Shown piece by piece: positions 35,727 through 46,769 of a stretch of DNA of 64,000 bases. The position numbers and the translations under genes are program-made. The DNA comes from Panorpa germanica. Lineage: Eukaryota; Arthropoda; Insecta; Mecoptera; Panorpidae. The stretch's first letter is position 1. Every line of letters begins with the position of its first letter. The stretch is from NCBI GenBank assembly GCA_963678705.1, contig OY783204.1:15820759-15884758 (forward strand). Reading direction: 5' to 3'. The notes under the pieces were generated by a model. That model made no database searches and was not told the DNA's origin. It worked only from the letters and a program-made list of their open reading frames with translations.

Positions 35727-36175
35727 GTTACAACCATAGAGATATAAGACTAGAGTGCGCAAGAGGCTGAATACTGTAATATGCAAAGAGAGAGATAGCC
35801 ACGAATGTCCACTGTATCTCTTTCGAGCCGAGTACTGTGATTGACTGCCGCGGTAACGAAAATATAGCTATAATAGTTGGGGACTGTCCGTGTCTTTATT
35901 CATTATCTGCTAAATGCTTTGTATATATTATTTAAAATTTACTGTATGCTACACTAAGTATTTACAAATATTTTTATCTTAATTTTTATTTTAACAATAG
36001 CGTCTGCTTGCTTATTTACCCTCTACCATACCGCCAATCAATCAAGCCAGCAGTTCGGTTAGGAAGAAACAGATAGGACACTCGGTAGACTATCTCTATC
36101 TTTGCCTTTATCGCTTCCTCTTACACCCGGCAGTACACTTCGCGTATTTTATTCCTATATCTCTATGGTTACAAC
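35727..36175. mobile_element. CATAGAGATATA hAT-type MITE, copy 2, with 8-bp duplication
   Basis: Element 35735-36167, ends CATAGAGATATAAG and TATATCTCTATG, flanked on both sides by GTTACAAC (35727-35734 and 36168-36175). The perfect 8-bp duplication places the family in the hAT superfamily. Reverse orientation relative to 29156-29600. 35310-35726 has no gene. Confidence 0.88.
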
Positions 36176-36359
36176 GGTCTCGGTTCTCACTTACAGTTTT
36201 TAAATGTATAATTTATGATTTTTGGAGTAATGTAAGATTCGTTCTAGTTATTTCCTTAACATAAAACAACTTGTTATTTGATATTTTAATTAATTATTGA
36301 ATGCAATTTATGAGTTAGTTTTAAAAGAATATAACATAAAACATATGTAGGTCGTAAAC

Positions 36360-36505
36360 CCAAGTTAACTCGCGTATGATTTTTTTTGTCAAGAAACAAT
36401 TCTATTTGATTTCACTCGTTCAAGGGAAATGTTAGTGATATGAACTACAAATGGCAAAATCACTCTGTCACAACCCTGACCTCACTGCCGTTCATATTGA
36501 ATGAA
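36360..36505 (+). repeat. Diverged remnant of the CCCAGTAAAC family
   Basis: Contains CGTATGATTTTTTTTGTCAA, ACAAATGGCAAAATCACTCT and TTCATATTGAATGAAATG, echoing the middle of the 24.9- and 26.9-kb elements. Both tips are missing. It directly abuts the next element. Confidence 0.4.
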
Positions 36506-36507
36506 AT

Positions 36508-37132
36508 GGGCTTGTGTCCTATGTCTTAATTTCTATAAAAGTGTACTATATATTGGTAAAGTGGGTTACTAGAACCTCAAATGTTCAATTATTTTTTAAT
36601 AACTCCTTATATGTTAAGAGATATTAACAATTAAAAAAGTCATTTTCCCTTTAATTATTAAAAAGATTCAACGTTGTACACATTCCAAGTGCATGTGACA
36701 TCACAATCCTTGTGTAAGGTTACCAACCTTACAGCTCATAAATCTCTGCTATATGTATTTATATATCAAAATATCAAATATTATTTACAGCTATTTCAAG
36801 GAACAACCAAATTTCAATATTATGTCTACGTTAGCAGGGTTAAATAAAATAAAAACTTATTATTTTTTGAATTGACTTGATTATTTGACTACCAACAGCT
36901 ACAGAATATTACCACAGCACTGACCTACTCAACAAATAACTGACGTTAAAATGCATTTCACGTCATACAAATATGGCCGACCGAGCGCTAAAACTACAAT
37001 TCAAACTTTTAATTGCTATATCTCCGTCAATATTTAGATATTTAATAAAATAGACACGCCAATACTCATTTATTAACAACAATTTCAATCAACAATTGAA
37101 AAACCGACCACTAAAAAATGAGGACACAAGCC
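36508..37132 (+). mobile_element. GGGCTTGTG inverted-repeat element, copy 3 (625 bp)
   Basis: Begins GGGCTTGTGTCCTATGTCTT and ends AAATGAGGACACAAGCC. Nearly the same sequence as the 55138-56408 copy without its LINE, so it shows the uninterrupted form. The 468-bp copy at 7.2 kb lacks the middle portion. 37133-37689 shows no gene. Confidence 0.8.
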
Positions 37133-37689
37133 TCAAATAAAACAATCAAGTGTAACAGAGACAGTATCTTGTTTCTCTTTCTGTGATACTTTGGTAAGAC
37201 CTTAGTGGCAGTTGTAAAAGTATTCTAATATTTCTTCTAACTTTCTCTTCATGTCTCACCACTAATTTTAATTTATTTTTATTGTGTAAACATTTGTTTT
37301 ATTTTGTTTATCTATCATTCCAAATTCTATTATATGCAGCGTACATTTTCAATTTTATTTTGTGAGCTGGTAAAGTACCAGGTAAGATAGTAAAAGATTG
37401 CAGGCTAAAGGTGAAACATTACTTCATGGTTATATAGTTAGATATAGATGGTAACAGTGTACTAAAATGACAGTCGATCTTCAAGTTTATGCTAGAAGTC
37501 CATGCTTTCAAGTATGAAAACCTTAATAACTTTGCACAGTGAGCTATTTAAACCATATAACCGTTATCCTATATTATATTGTTCCTACTGAAAGTTTATA
37601 TGTTTATATACTTATTTGTTTATATGCTCCAGCGATTTGTATGCGTCTTTATGAAAATTTCCTATTTCGTAGAGAAAAAATTATAAGAT

Positions 37690-38262
37690 TTCTAGCGTCC
37701 TAGGATTTTTCCCTGAATAATATTGGAAAAACTAAAAAAAAATTTTTACTTTTTGTAAAAGATATAAAGTTGAAATATGCCATGTGTTTTACGGTGTTCA
37801 ATGCTATTTTTTTTTTGAAAATTAGAAATTAAAAAGAAAATTAGGGGGCCCGGTAGGAAACTTTGCAGAAAATTCAAATTTTGGATTATTTAATAATGAA
37901 ATATGTCATTAAAAAAAAAAATTCAAAAATTTTATTTGGTGGCACAGGGGTGGTTTTTGTCGAGAGTAAAAATTGGGCTAGAAAGTTGAAATTTTTTATG
38001 TGGGCTAACTATAGTATCTAATTTACAAATCGAAAAAAAAATTTCAAAATTTTGAAAAAAAAATTGGTCAAATAACGAATAAATTAAAATATTTTTTATT
38101 TTGTTGAAAAAAATATTTTTTTTGGTCAACTTGTATGAAAAATTATTTTATTATTGAGGGTAATTATTTTAATTTGAAAACAGAATTAAAATAATTTTTT
38201 TTTATTGGATTCAAATCATACACACGAAGAAGAAGTCGCACCGCGACGGGGATATGCTCGGG
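37690..38262 (+). repeat. Helitron-like repeat family, copy 3
   Basis: Same block order as at 13.1 and 19.2 kb: TAAAAGATATAAAGTTGAAA, GGGGGCCCGGTAGGAAACTT, CGAGAGTAAAAATTGGGCTA, then AGTCGCACCGCGACGGGGAT near 38235. The very end differs from the CTAGT end of the 19-kb copy. Confidence 0.5.
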
Positions 38263-38441
38263 GATAAAAGCATATTAATAATAAAAGATTTTTATAATAA
38301 CATAATTTAAAAAAATACCACTCAGATAGCATTGCTTCCATCACTGAAATCAGAATGATTTCAGCTGAACGGTCATCGATGGCTGATGGATTCCTAAATT
38401 GAAACTCACAAGCCCAGGAAACAATACCACAACTCATCATC

Positions 38442-38563
38442 ATGGCTGCATCAACTCTACATTTGAGTAGAGAGATTGTGAAGACATACTACAGAAATGA
38501 TCCTGTGAAGTATGATCTTAATTTCGACAAGTTCAAGTTCAAAGATATTTCATTTGTCAAATG
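38442..38563 (+). CDS. Possible 5' coding exon of an unidentified gene
   Basis: From ATG 38442 a 40-codon frame reads MAASTLHLSREIVKTYYRND and on to FVKW, ending at a plausible donor ATG|GTATTA. Base use (many C/G third positions) is unlike the A+T-rich surroundings and looks coding. An upstream in-frame stop at 38400 supports this ATG. The next exon is not found; a Jockey-type LINE begins about 180 bp downstream. I do not recognise the protein; it could equally be a transposon fragment. Confidence 0.25.
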
Positions 38564-38739
38564 GTATTACTTAATATTAATTACATTACATCTTAACCTA
38601 ACATAAGGTGCCTAGCCTAAGCCTTAATCCGTATTGTCTTATATTATATAGGAGTGTCTTATTATTATAATGTCTTGTGTGTTGTGTAGGGAAACATGTT
38701 TAAAAAACCCTACTTTGCTATGGTGGATATTTTACATAT

Positions 38740-41040
38740 GGAGAAGCATGTTCTGCAGCATGCTCCTAAAGTATTGAGTCCTTCGGTAGTCTGTATTTGA
38801 TCTTGAAGGGTAGGCTGTCGTGTGTGTATTGTCCAAGATGCTGTATTAATGGGTTATCGTGATTTTTTAAGGTGTTGTAAAATTTTTCTGTTTGCTGCTT
38901 TATGGTTGTTTTAATGTATATCGAGTCAGTCTCTTCATGTAGTCGTGTTGTGCTGTAGTCATAAGGTAAATCGTGTGCTAACTTTAAGCATTTGTTTTGA
39001 ATAATTTGTAGTTTCTTTTTGTTGGATTTGGATGTATTTCCCCATATTTGTGCCCCGTAGGTTAATGTCGGTTTAATAATTGCGTTATAAATTAATTTTT
39101 TGTTGTGTGTGTTTAGTCCGCTATCTTTCTTTAGTAGTCCGTATAGTGCCCCAATGGCTTGATTTGCTTCTGCTGTTGTATTTGATATATGTGTGGAGTA
39201 TGTGAGTTTGGTGTCTAGAGTAATGCCAAGATATTTAACTGTATTTGACCATTCAATAATATTGTTATCTAATTTTATCTTGGCATTTGGAGGCTTTCGC
39301 TGGTGCGTAAAAAATATGGCTGCTGGTTTGGTTGTATTTATTTTAAGTTTCCATTTGAATTAAAAGTCTTTTAGTTCGTCCAAAGCTTCTGATAGTCTGT
39401 TAGTGATAGTGGTGTCCAGTTTAGCTGAGGTGTAGAGTCCAGTATCGTCTGCAAATAATGTCAAGTGAGTGTTGTCAGTTTTTGGGATGTCGTTGATGAA
39501 GTAATTGTATAGTGACGGGCTAAGTAAGGAGCCTTGAGGAACTCCAGCTGGTATTTCTCTCGTTGAAGATTCGTCGTCTTTTAGTGATACTTTGAATTGT
39601 CTGTGTTTCAAGTAAGCCTGTATGATTTTGATGATGTATGTTGGTAAATTTACTGTCGTCAGTTTATGTATTAAACCATCATGCCAAACTGTGTCAAAAG
39701 CTTTTTCCATGTCCAGTAGTACAAATCCTGTATTTCTTTTCATATTGAATTGCATTGACACTTGTTCGGCAATCCGGAGTAGTTGGTGGGTAGTCGAATG
39801 TGCTTTCCTAAATCCAAATTGTTCATTTATTATGTTGTTGTTGACGTGTTCGAAAGTTTGTATTCTGTTTAATATTATTTTTTCTAAGATTTTGCTCATA
39901 TGAGATAGTAAACTAATTGGTCTGTAATTTTGTGGTACTGTATTGTCTTTCTTTGGTTTATGGAAGGCTAGAACTTTTGCGGTTTTCCAGCTTTGTGGGT
40001 AGTATCCTATGATTAAGCAGGCGTTAAAAATTTTGGTGAGGTATACTATAGCCTTCTTGGGGAGATTTTTTAGTACAAGGTTTGAGATGGCATCTATGCC
40101 TGGGGCTTTTTTGTTGCTTGATTTCTTTATTATGTTTTGAATTTCTTTTGGGGTTGTGAGTGTTGAGGCGTCTGAGTGTATGGATTCGTCTTGTTGTAAT
40201 TTTAAAATGGATGATTTGACTATTTCTTCTGTGTGGGGGTCGTGTATATGTCCTGTTTATTTGAAGGATGCTTCAAACGCATCTGCTAATGCGTTTGCTT
40301 TTGAGATGTCGCTGAAGGCTGAGTTGTATTGTGTTGCAGTGGTGGTATGGTGGTCGGTTTGTTTCGTGATAACTTTGCAAGCTTCCATAATGAATTGTCT
40401 TGCGTACTGAGTGATGTCAATTTGTCTGTCCATTGTTGTTGTCTGAGTTCGTAAATTTCTTTTTTAATTTGGGCGATTAGTCTGTTCAGTTCTGTTTTTG
40501 TGTTGGCGTCTCCTGATCTTTGCCATGTTCTTCGTGTAGTGTTCTTGTCATGTATCAGTTGTTTTATGTGTGGTGTTAATATTATTCTAAATGGTGTAAT
40601 ACGTTTCTTTGTTATTGAGGAGTTGGTCGCTGTTTGAATTATGTCAGTAATGTGTTTGACAGCCTCATCTATTGATTCCGCGTCGGTGTATGTGTTTGGG
40701 TCAAGTGTTTAGTTTTCGTTGATAACATGTCTAAATAGTGGCCAGTGTGCGTTTTTGTAGTCGTATCTTGTTTTCGGTGGTCTAGTGTGAATTCCTCCTA
40801 GCGAGAATTTGACTGGTAGATGATCAGAGGTCAGTTTTTGTAATGCTTGTAAGTCTGTAGTGTTATGGGCATTTTGTAGTAGTACTATGTCCAGTGTGCT
40901 TGGTGCGTTGTTCCTATTATGTGGGTAGTGTGTGTAATTGTCTGGATAAGCTATGATTTGATTGTGTAGTTGAGTATAATTGTAGATGATGTTTCCGCTG
41001 TTGTTTGATTGCATACAGTTCCAGTAAGTATGTCTAAAAT
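38740..41040 (-). mobile_element. Jockey-type LINE, 5'-truncated, with premature stops
   Basis: Minus strand, order 5' to 3': the end of the endonuclease domain (HTYWNCMQSNNSGNIIYNY, later SDHLPVKFSLGG, 41030-40800); a spacer; the reverse transcriptase with PQSWKTAKVLAFHKPKKDN, NYRPISLLSHMSKILEK, AFDTVWHDGLIHKL, GVPQGSLLSPSLYNYFIND and the catalytic FADDTGLY box near 39415; then a C-terminal region with WKLKIN, AKIKLDN and PTLTYGAQIWGNTSKSNKKK. In-frame stops at 40257-40259 and 39360-39362, and the missing 5' half, make it inactive. 41041-41800 shows no gene. Confidence 0.85.
39360..40000 (-). pseudogene. Reverse transcriptase core of the Jockey-type LINE
   Basis: The longest open piece of the element. 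It contains the palm motifs of non-LTR reverse transcriptases: LLDMEKAFDTVWH, then PAGVPQGSLLSP, then TLFADDTGLY, the last holding the two adjacent catalytic Asp. The frame runs open upstream of the first Met through VPQNYRPISLL and ends at TAA 39360-39362, where the thumb region (FKWKLKIN) continues in the same frame, so a single point change accounts for the stop. Confidence 0.85.
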
Positions 41041-41809
41041 TACTCTACTGGAGAAGTTAAATATTGTATTTAAGTCAGAGTCAAGTACCTGGGTGTTTGG
41101 CTTTAATGTTGGTGTTTTAATTTCGACCCCAAAAAATGCGACCCCTACAAAGCTCTGGGTATACTTTACCTGCGAGAAATAAAGATAACTGAAAAGAACT
41201 AATACTACCATCTATTGACTTTAATATTTAATCATTTATTTCACCTGTATTTGAATATCATTTACCTAAAGTCATGGGATTCACTACACTTGTATAAACT
41301 CCGACGTAATCCGAACAGAGCCGATTGCAGTCGAATCAAAATATATAAATAAATGAGATAGATAGCTGTTTTATATATACCAATTTACATATTCTTATAA
41401 AAAATTAAAACCGATGTATATTAAATGTAAAAGGAAAAATAAACTATTCTTCGAATAAAAATAACTTGAATAATCTGAACGCAGCTTTAATAATCAAGTA
41501 TTTTATGGAACATTGTACAATTCTACACATGTATGGAAAGATCTTACTTTTATTTGTTAATTTAATACGTCGCTGAAGTTTGCGAAAAGTTCCAGCGAAA
41601 AGTTTGAAAATGAGCAGTACTAGTGGTGTCCAACTGACATTCGCGCAAAAGACTATACACTTGTTGGATTTAATATTTGCAAGTGTTTTCTATTTAAAAA
41701 AATATTTAACAATGCGTACGCAAAAAATAAAAAAAACATAATTAATAATAATAATATGGTATAAATACCATATATTTGAATCGGCCAAAAGGGTTTATAG
41801 CACACATGA

Positions 41810-42205
41810 CCAATGTTGATTTTCTCCGAAAACAAAAAAAATAGACGGATTAAATTTTGCACGGAGGTTAGTAACATTATACCTAATTAAATAACTACAA
41901 ATTTAATGACCTTAAGTATATTAATTAAAAAACTACAGACATCCGAATTTCCGAAATCCAAAATCCATTGCTTACATATATGAATAGGGTTTGTAGTAAC
42001 CTTAGAAATGTTCATTTTCTCCGTAAAAAGAAAAATAGACGGATTAAATTTTGCACGGAGCTTAATAACATTATAACTAATTAAATTAATACAAATTTAA
42101 TGATCTTAAGTATATTAATTAAAAAACTACAGACATCCGAATTTCCGAAATCCAAAATCCAAAAATCATTGCTTACATATGAATAGGGTTTGTAGTAACC
42201 TTAGA
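41810..42205. repeat. Tandem duplication, two units of about 194-199 bp
   Basis: TAGACGGATTAAATTTTGCA occurs at 41842 and 42036; GGGTTTGTAGTAACCTTAGA recurs at about 41988 and 42187; ACTACAGACATCCGAATTTC occurs in both units. The second unit has a small CAAAAAT insertion. No coding potential. 42206-42509 shows nothing else. Confidence 0.8.
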
Positions 42206-42509
42206 AAATGTAATTCGTCTATTTGTTTTGTTTACGGAGAAAATAACATTTAGAGAATTTATAAATCTAAATTTACTTCGAGGTTTAGTACGTCAAATAT
42301 TTGGTTTATGTTCTACTTCACAGCAGTATCTAAGATTATTCTGCTCTCCTGGCTACAAGCATACTTTTAAAACAATCTAACAATAAAAGAAATACAAATT
42401 ATAAAACTGTCAAAAAAATGACCTGTCAAATATAAAAATCTTGACTATTTATTACTATTAATTGTAAAAATGAATCAATTTAGTTAAATAATTAAAAGTT
42501 ATCAGTAAT

Positions 42510-43119
42510 GTTATTATTTACTTTCGAAGCTTCATGATAAAATATTTACCAACTGTGAAATTGTAGTGCCACCTGTTTTTAAGAACAACTACTTGTTCTA
42601 CAAGTTAACCATGAAGGTTATTCTATTTACGAACTCTGCAATATTTAACTTTTCAACTAAAACTAATAATAAATACAAATATTATTAATTACTAATTCAC
42701 ACTTTCAAGATTGTAATTTGATTATTGCTGATAATTATTATCTTAATTTGGAAACATAATTTTTATTACCGTATTGAATCTGTATAAACAAAGAAATTTA
42801 ATTTATTTATATTGATTCTTAGTACCTAATCTCGAAGTACCACCTTTATTTATATTTCATACACAACATTTCAAAATATTATGAAACATAATTTCTTTAT
42901 CTATAGTATGCGCTTTTTTAAAGTCTGTTATGTGGTATTGATATATAAGGTATATATTATCTTTGATTGATAGTAATAGTGTCACTGATTTGTCTCTCAA
43001 TTCTACCTGTTGTTTCTAAAATAGAAAGAGTTCTAAGAAAGGAATATTAAAACTAAGGTATAAAAAAGGACATAAATTAATACAGTTTACAGAATTGTGT
43101 TAATATTATAACTAAAAAT
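42510..43119 (+). promoter_or_regulatory. Conserved 5' flank of AKR-like gene A
   Basis: Shared in order with the DNA upstream of B to E: TATTTACTTT(C/T)GAAG, GTGCCACCTGTTTTT, TTCTTAGTACCTAATCTC, CACAACATTTCAAAATATTA, TCTTTATCTAT and TGTCTCTCAATTCTACCTGT. It holds a TATA-like box TATAAAAA at 43059-43066, 54 bp from the box end to the ATG. Because the whole flank was copied with the genes, all copies probably inherited one control region. Confidence 0.5.
43059..43066 (+). promoter_or_regulatory. TATA-like box of AKR-like gene A
   Basis: TATAAAAA 61 bp before the ATG, with the matching box before gene B at the same relative place. The stretch containing it is absent from genes C, D and E. Confidence 0.45.
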
Positions 43120-44421
43120 ATGTCAATATCTAAAGATCCTAGTGTTATGTTAGGATATGGAGATGTATATGACAAGTCTATGCCTCTTATTGGGCTCACA
43201 ACTAATTTGGTAAGTTAAAAACATGAATTTTTATTTATTCGAATACACATTATAATTTATTTATTATTACGTATAATAAGGCTAATTTCTGATTATTGCA
43301 AACTGTCATTTTCAGATAAGTGGAAACGGGACTAAAAACTCCATAAAGAAAGCTATTGAATCAGGCTACAGACATTTTGAATGTAATTTTGATTTAAAAG
43401 AAATTACAAATATTGTAGAAGTAGTAAATGATCACATATCAAAAGGAATTGTTACAAAAAAGGATATATTCTTAACTGCTAAGGTTGCTATAATGAAACA
43501 TACTATAAAATGTATTACTGCAGTGATAAAAAATAATAATTAAATTTGCTTTCAGTATACACTTTCTTCTGATCGGTGTATATATGCAGAAAGTCGTGAC
43601 TTGTACAATTTTTTCGACAAATCTAGGGAAAAAAATGGACTGGAGCGCATTGATCTAATGCTATTGCATAATCCGGTTCCGACAAAAGTAATATTCTTCC
43701 ATGAGTATCTTGATAATACTTAACAAATATATTTCAAATTATTTATTTATTTTAGAAAAAGGAGAAAAAGAAATCAAAAGTGAAGGCTACGGAAGGCTAT
43801 ACAAATATTAATGATACTTATGATAATTGGCCTGCTTTAAGTGAATATAGAAGATTTGGTTTAACGTCTGATATCGAATTGTCAAATTTTAATTTTGAAC
43901 AACTAAAAGAAATTGTAGAAGGTGGTTGGTATTCTCCTCGCATAAATAGAATAGACTCCAGTCACTATCTCATATCAAATGAACTAATTGAAATTTGTAA
44001 AGCCCATGACATCGTATTGACCTCGTACCATTCCCTTGGAAAGCATCAACAACATAAAAAATTTAAATCACAACCTGTAGTAACTGACCCTAGAATATTT
44101 GACATTGCAAGGAGATACAAGAAGTCCACCACACAGATAATAGCTAGATATTTGGTAAGAATTTCTGTCAAAATGCAATTATAATATTACAAGCATGCAA
44201 AAAATAAAGTTACTCTATGTAATATTTTGCAGGTTGAAAGCAGAATTATTTCCAAAGACTTTTTAGAAAAAAATTCAGATATTTTTAGTTTTAAATTAAA
44301 ACCCAACGAATTGAAGACCTTAGAAGATTGTGCTTACTGCTTTTCTAAATTTTTCGTACATGACGTTGTTGTATGTATGTATTTATTAAATGATTCCTGC
44401 CGTTGTGCCGTACATTCTTGA
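43120..44421 (+). CDS. AKR-like protein A (aldo-keto reductase fold, catalytic Tyr missing)
   Basis: Exons 43120-43209, 43316-43483, 43556-43687, 43756-44154, 44233-44421; 325 residues. AKR barrel landmarks: MPLIGLTT (strand 1), GYRHFE (residues 47-52), IFLTAK with the catalytic-position Lys 86, DLMLLHNP with His 124, LSNFN (172-176), VLTSYHSLG with Tyr 221, and TDPRIFDIARRYKKSTTQII. Departures from active AKRs: Glu 52 for the catalytic Asp, Leu 57 for the catalytic Tyr, Arg 195 for the usual Gln, and a cofactor loop cut to ISKDFLEKN without the usual Arg. KKEKKK follows exon 3. Cytosolic, no signal peptide. The last 13 or so residues, after FVHDVV, differ from all other copies because homology breaks near 44366. 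Reductase activity doubtful; a binding or regulatory role is possible. Confidence 0.85.
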
Positions 44422-44439
44422 CTACATTTCCTTTATTTT

Positions 44440-45040
44440 TACTTACTAATATGAATATTTTAAAAACAATAAAAACATTTCTTTCTTTTAATGTCATTCT
44501 CGCTTACCATTCTTCTCTACTCACTTTCGTCGTTTATCAAAAATTAAATTCATCTTGTTCTCTTTCCTCTTCCTTTTCTCTTCTCTTTTTCCTTACTTCC
44601 GCCATCGTTCTTTCGCTCTTACACCGCTCTTTCCTTGTAATATCACCTCCAATCTTAATCGACTTTACACTTTTAGTAACGAAAGAATCTACTATCACGT
44701 TTTATTCTTTCACATTTCTTTCTTTATTTTCTCTTCTCCTACTTTTCACCTCCTTTATCCCATTTATTCCATTCTCCCTCCCCTTTTAGGATTACCATCA
44801 GGTCGATTTAACTTTCCACTTTCTCTTTACACCTATTCGTAATATATTCTAATGTTTCCTCTTCTCTGCCTGCACCGGTTCACTCTCTTCTTCTGTTCCC
44901 TAGCTAGTACCTATTGCTCGCCATTCTCTTCATTACTAAGTCTAAATCTTGCAATCATTTTCTTTCCCCTTTGTTTTCGTAGGTACAGTGTCATTCCTTT
45001 TGTATGTAATTTTCTGTATCTTGTATTGTATTCATAAGGT
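44440..45040 (-). mobile_element. LINE fragment (CRMC zinc-motif family) after gene A
   Basis: C/T-rich on plus. The minus strand reads ARFRLSNEENGE near 44940 and then, after a frameshift, REEETLEYITNRCKEKVES, the counterpart of FRLGNEER and EADTIEHIKSRCTEKLE in the 24-kb copy. Its insertion may be linked to the loss of the original 3' end of gene A, since AKR homology stops about 75 bp before it. Confidence 0.55.
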
Positions 45041-45492
45041 TGCTATTTACTTTTGAAGCCTAAAGATAAAATAGACTGTGAAAAATGTAGTGGGTTTCAG
45101 TACCACCTGTTTTTGACAACAAGCACTTCTAATATAAGTTTTCATAGTTAGTCTCTTTACTAACTCTGCGGTATTCCAGAAAAGAACTTTGCAACTAGAA
45201 CTAATAATCCAAGCTACTATGTGAAATCTGTGAAAACAGACAAATTTAAATTATTTATTAATTTTTATTCTTAGTACCTCACCGAACCACCTTTATTTAC
45301 ATTTTATACACAACATTTCAAAATATTGTGAAACAAAATTTATTTATCTATATGTGATTTGTCTCTCAATTCTACCTGTTGTTTCTAAATTAGAAAGAGT
45401 TCTAAGAAAGGAATATTATAAGTAAGGTATAAAAAACAAAAACAAAACATTAATACATATACTTTGCAGAATTGTGTTAATTATAAATAAAA
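45041..45492 (+). promoter_or_regulatory. Conserved 5' flank of AKR-like gene B, with TATA-like box
   Basis: Begins TATTTACTTTTGAAGCCTAA and shares the ordered blocks listed for gene A, but is shorter because two internal stretches are missing. TATAAAAA lies at 45428-45435, 65 bp before the ATG. Left border is the LINE fragment. Confidence 0.5.
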
Positions 45493-46769
45493 ATGTCAAT
45501 ATCTAAAGATCCTAGTGTTACGATAGGATGTCAATATGACAAACCTATGCCTATTATTGGGCTCACAACTTTTTTGGTAAGTTGAAGACCTAAATTTTTG
45601 TAAATTTCTATTTATTCGTATACATATTATAATTTATTTGCTATTATAATATATTTTATTATATAAAATAAAGTTAACCTCTGTTATTTTCAGATAAGTG
45701 GGAACGGGACTAAAAACTCCATAAAGAAAGCTATTGAATCAGGCTACAGACATTTTGAATGTAATTTTGATTTAAAAGAAATTACAGATATTGTAGAAGT
45801 AGTAAATGATCACATATCAGAGGGAATTCTTACAAAAGATGATATATTCTTAACTGTTAAGGTTGCTAATGACACATGCTATAAAGTGTATTACTAGTGA
45901 AGTATTTGAAAATAATAATTAAATTTGCTTTCAGTATACACTTTCTTCTGATACATGTATATATGCAGAAAGTGGTGAGATGTACGAGTTTTTCGACAAA
46001 TCTAGGAAAGAAAATGGACTAGAGCGCATTGATCTAATGCTACTGCATAATCCGGTTCCGACAAAAGTAATATTCTTTCATGAGTATGTTGATAATATTT
46101 ATCAAATATATATTTTACATAATTTATTTATTTTAGAAAAAGAGATCACAACTGAAGACGTCTATGGAAGGGTTTACAAATATAAGTGGTATTTATGGTA
46201 TTTGGTGTGGATTTAGTGAATTTAGAAGATGCGGATTAACTTGTGATATCGGATTGTCAAATTTTAATGTCGAACAAATAAAAGAAATTGTACCAAGAAG
46301 TTCGTACTATCCACGCATAAATAGAATAGACTCCAGTCACTATCTCATTCCAAATGAACTTATTGAAATTTGTAAAGCCCATGACATCGTATTGACCTCG
46401 TTCCATTCCCTTGGAAAACATCAACAACATCAAAAATTTAAATCACAACCTGTAGTAACTGACCCTAGAATATTTGACATAGCAAGGAGATACAAGAAGT
46501 CCACCACACAGATAATAGCTAGATATTTGGTAAGAATTTCTGTCAAAATGCAATTATAATATTACAAGCATGCAGAAAATAAAGTTACTGTATGTGATAT
46601 TTTGCAGGTTGAAAGTGGAACTATATCCAAAGATTTTTTAGAAAAAAATTCAGATATTTTTAGTTTTAAATTAAAACCCAACGAAATGAAGACCTTAGAA
46701 GATTGTGCTTACTGCTTTTCTAAATTTTTCGTACATGACGTTATTAATTGTCACGTAGAAACAGTGTAA
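45493..46769 (+). CDS. AKR-like protein B (catalytic Tyr missing)
   Basis: Exons 45493-45576, 45694-45861, 45935-46066, 46137-46529, 46608-46769; 312 residues, the shortest copy. Same barrel landmarks and same losses as A (GYRHFECNFDL with Glu and Leu at the catalytic Asp and Tyr positions; Lys in FLTVK; His in MLLHNP; SNFN; ISKDFLEKN). Two features are its own: Phe replaces the nicotinamide-stacking Tyr (LTSFHSLG), and the basic insert is shortened to KKRSQLKTS, lacking the KEKK repeat. The C-terminus INCHVETV is the ancestral-looking end shared, with small changes, by C, D and E. The middle (GIYGIWCGFSEFRRCGLTCD) pairs it with C and E rather than A and D. TATA-like box upstream. Confidence 0.85.

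Noticed and set aside
43484..43555. Possibility that the 72-bp second intron of the AKR genes is coding
   Set aside because: It contains an in-frame stop in every copy and differs in length by non-multiples of three; skipping it restores the AKR alignment.
44403..45037. Plus-strand hydrophobic frames after AKR-like gene A
   Set aside because: Same cause: antisense of a LINE fragment with Cys/His-motif remnants on the minus strand.
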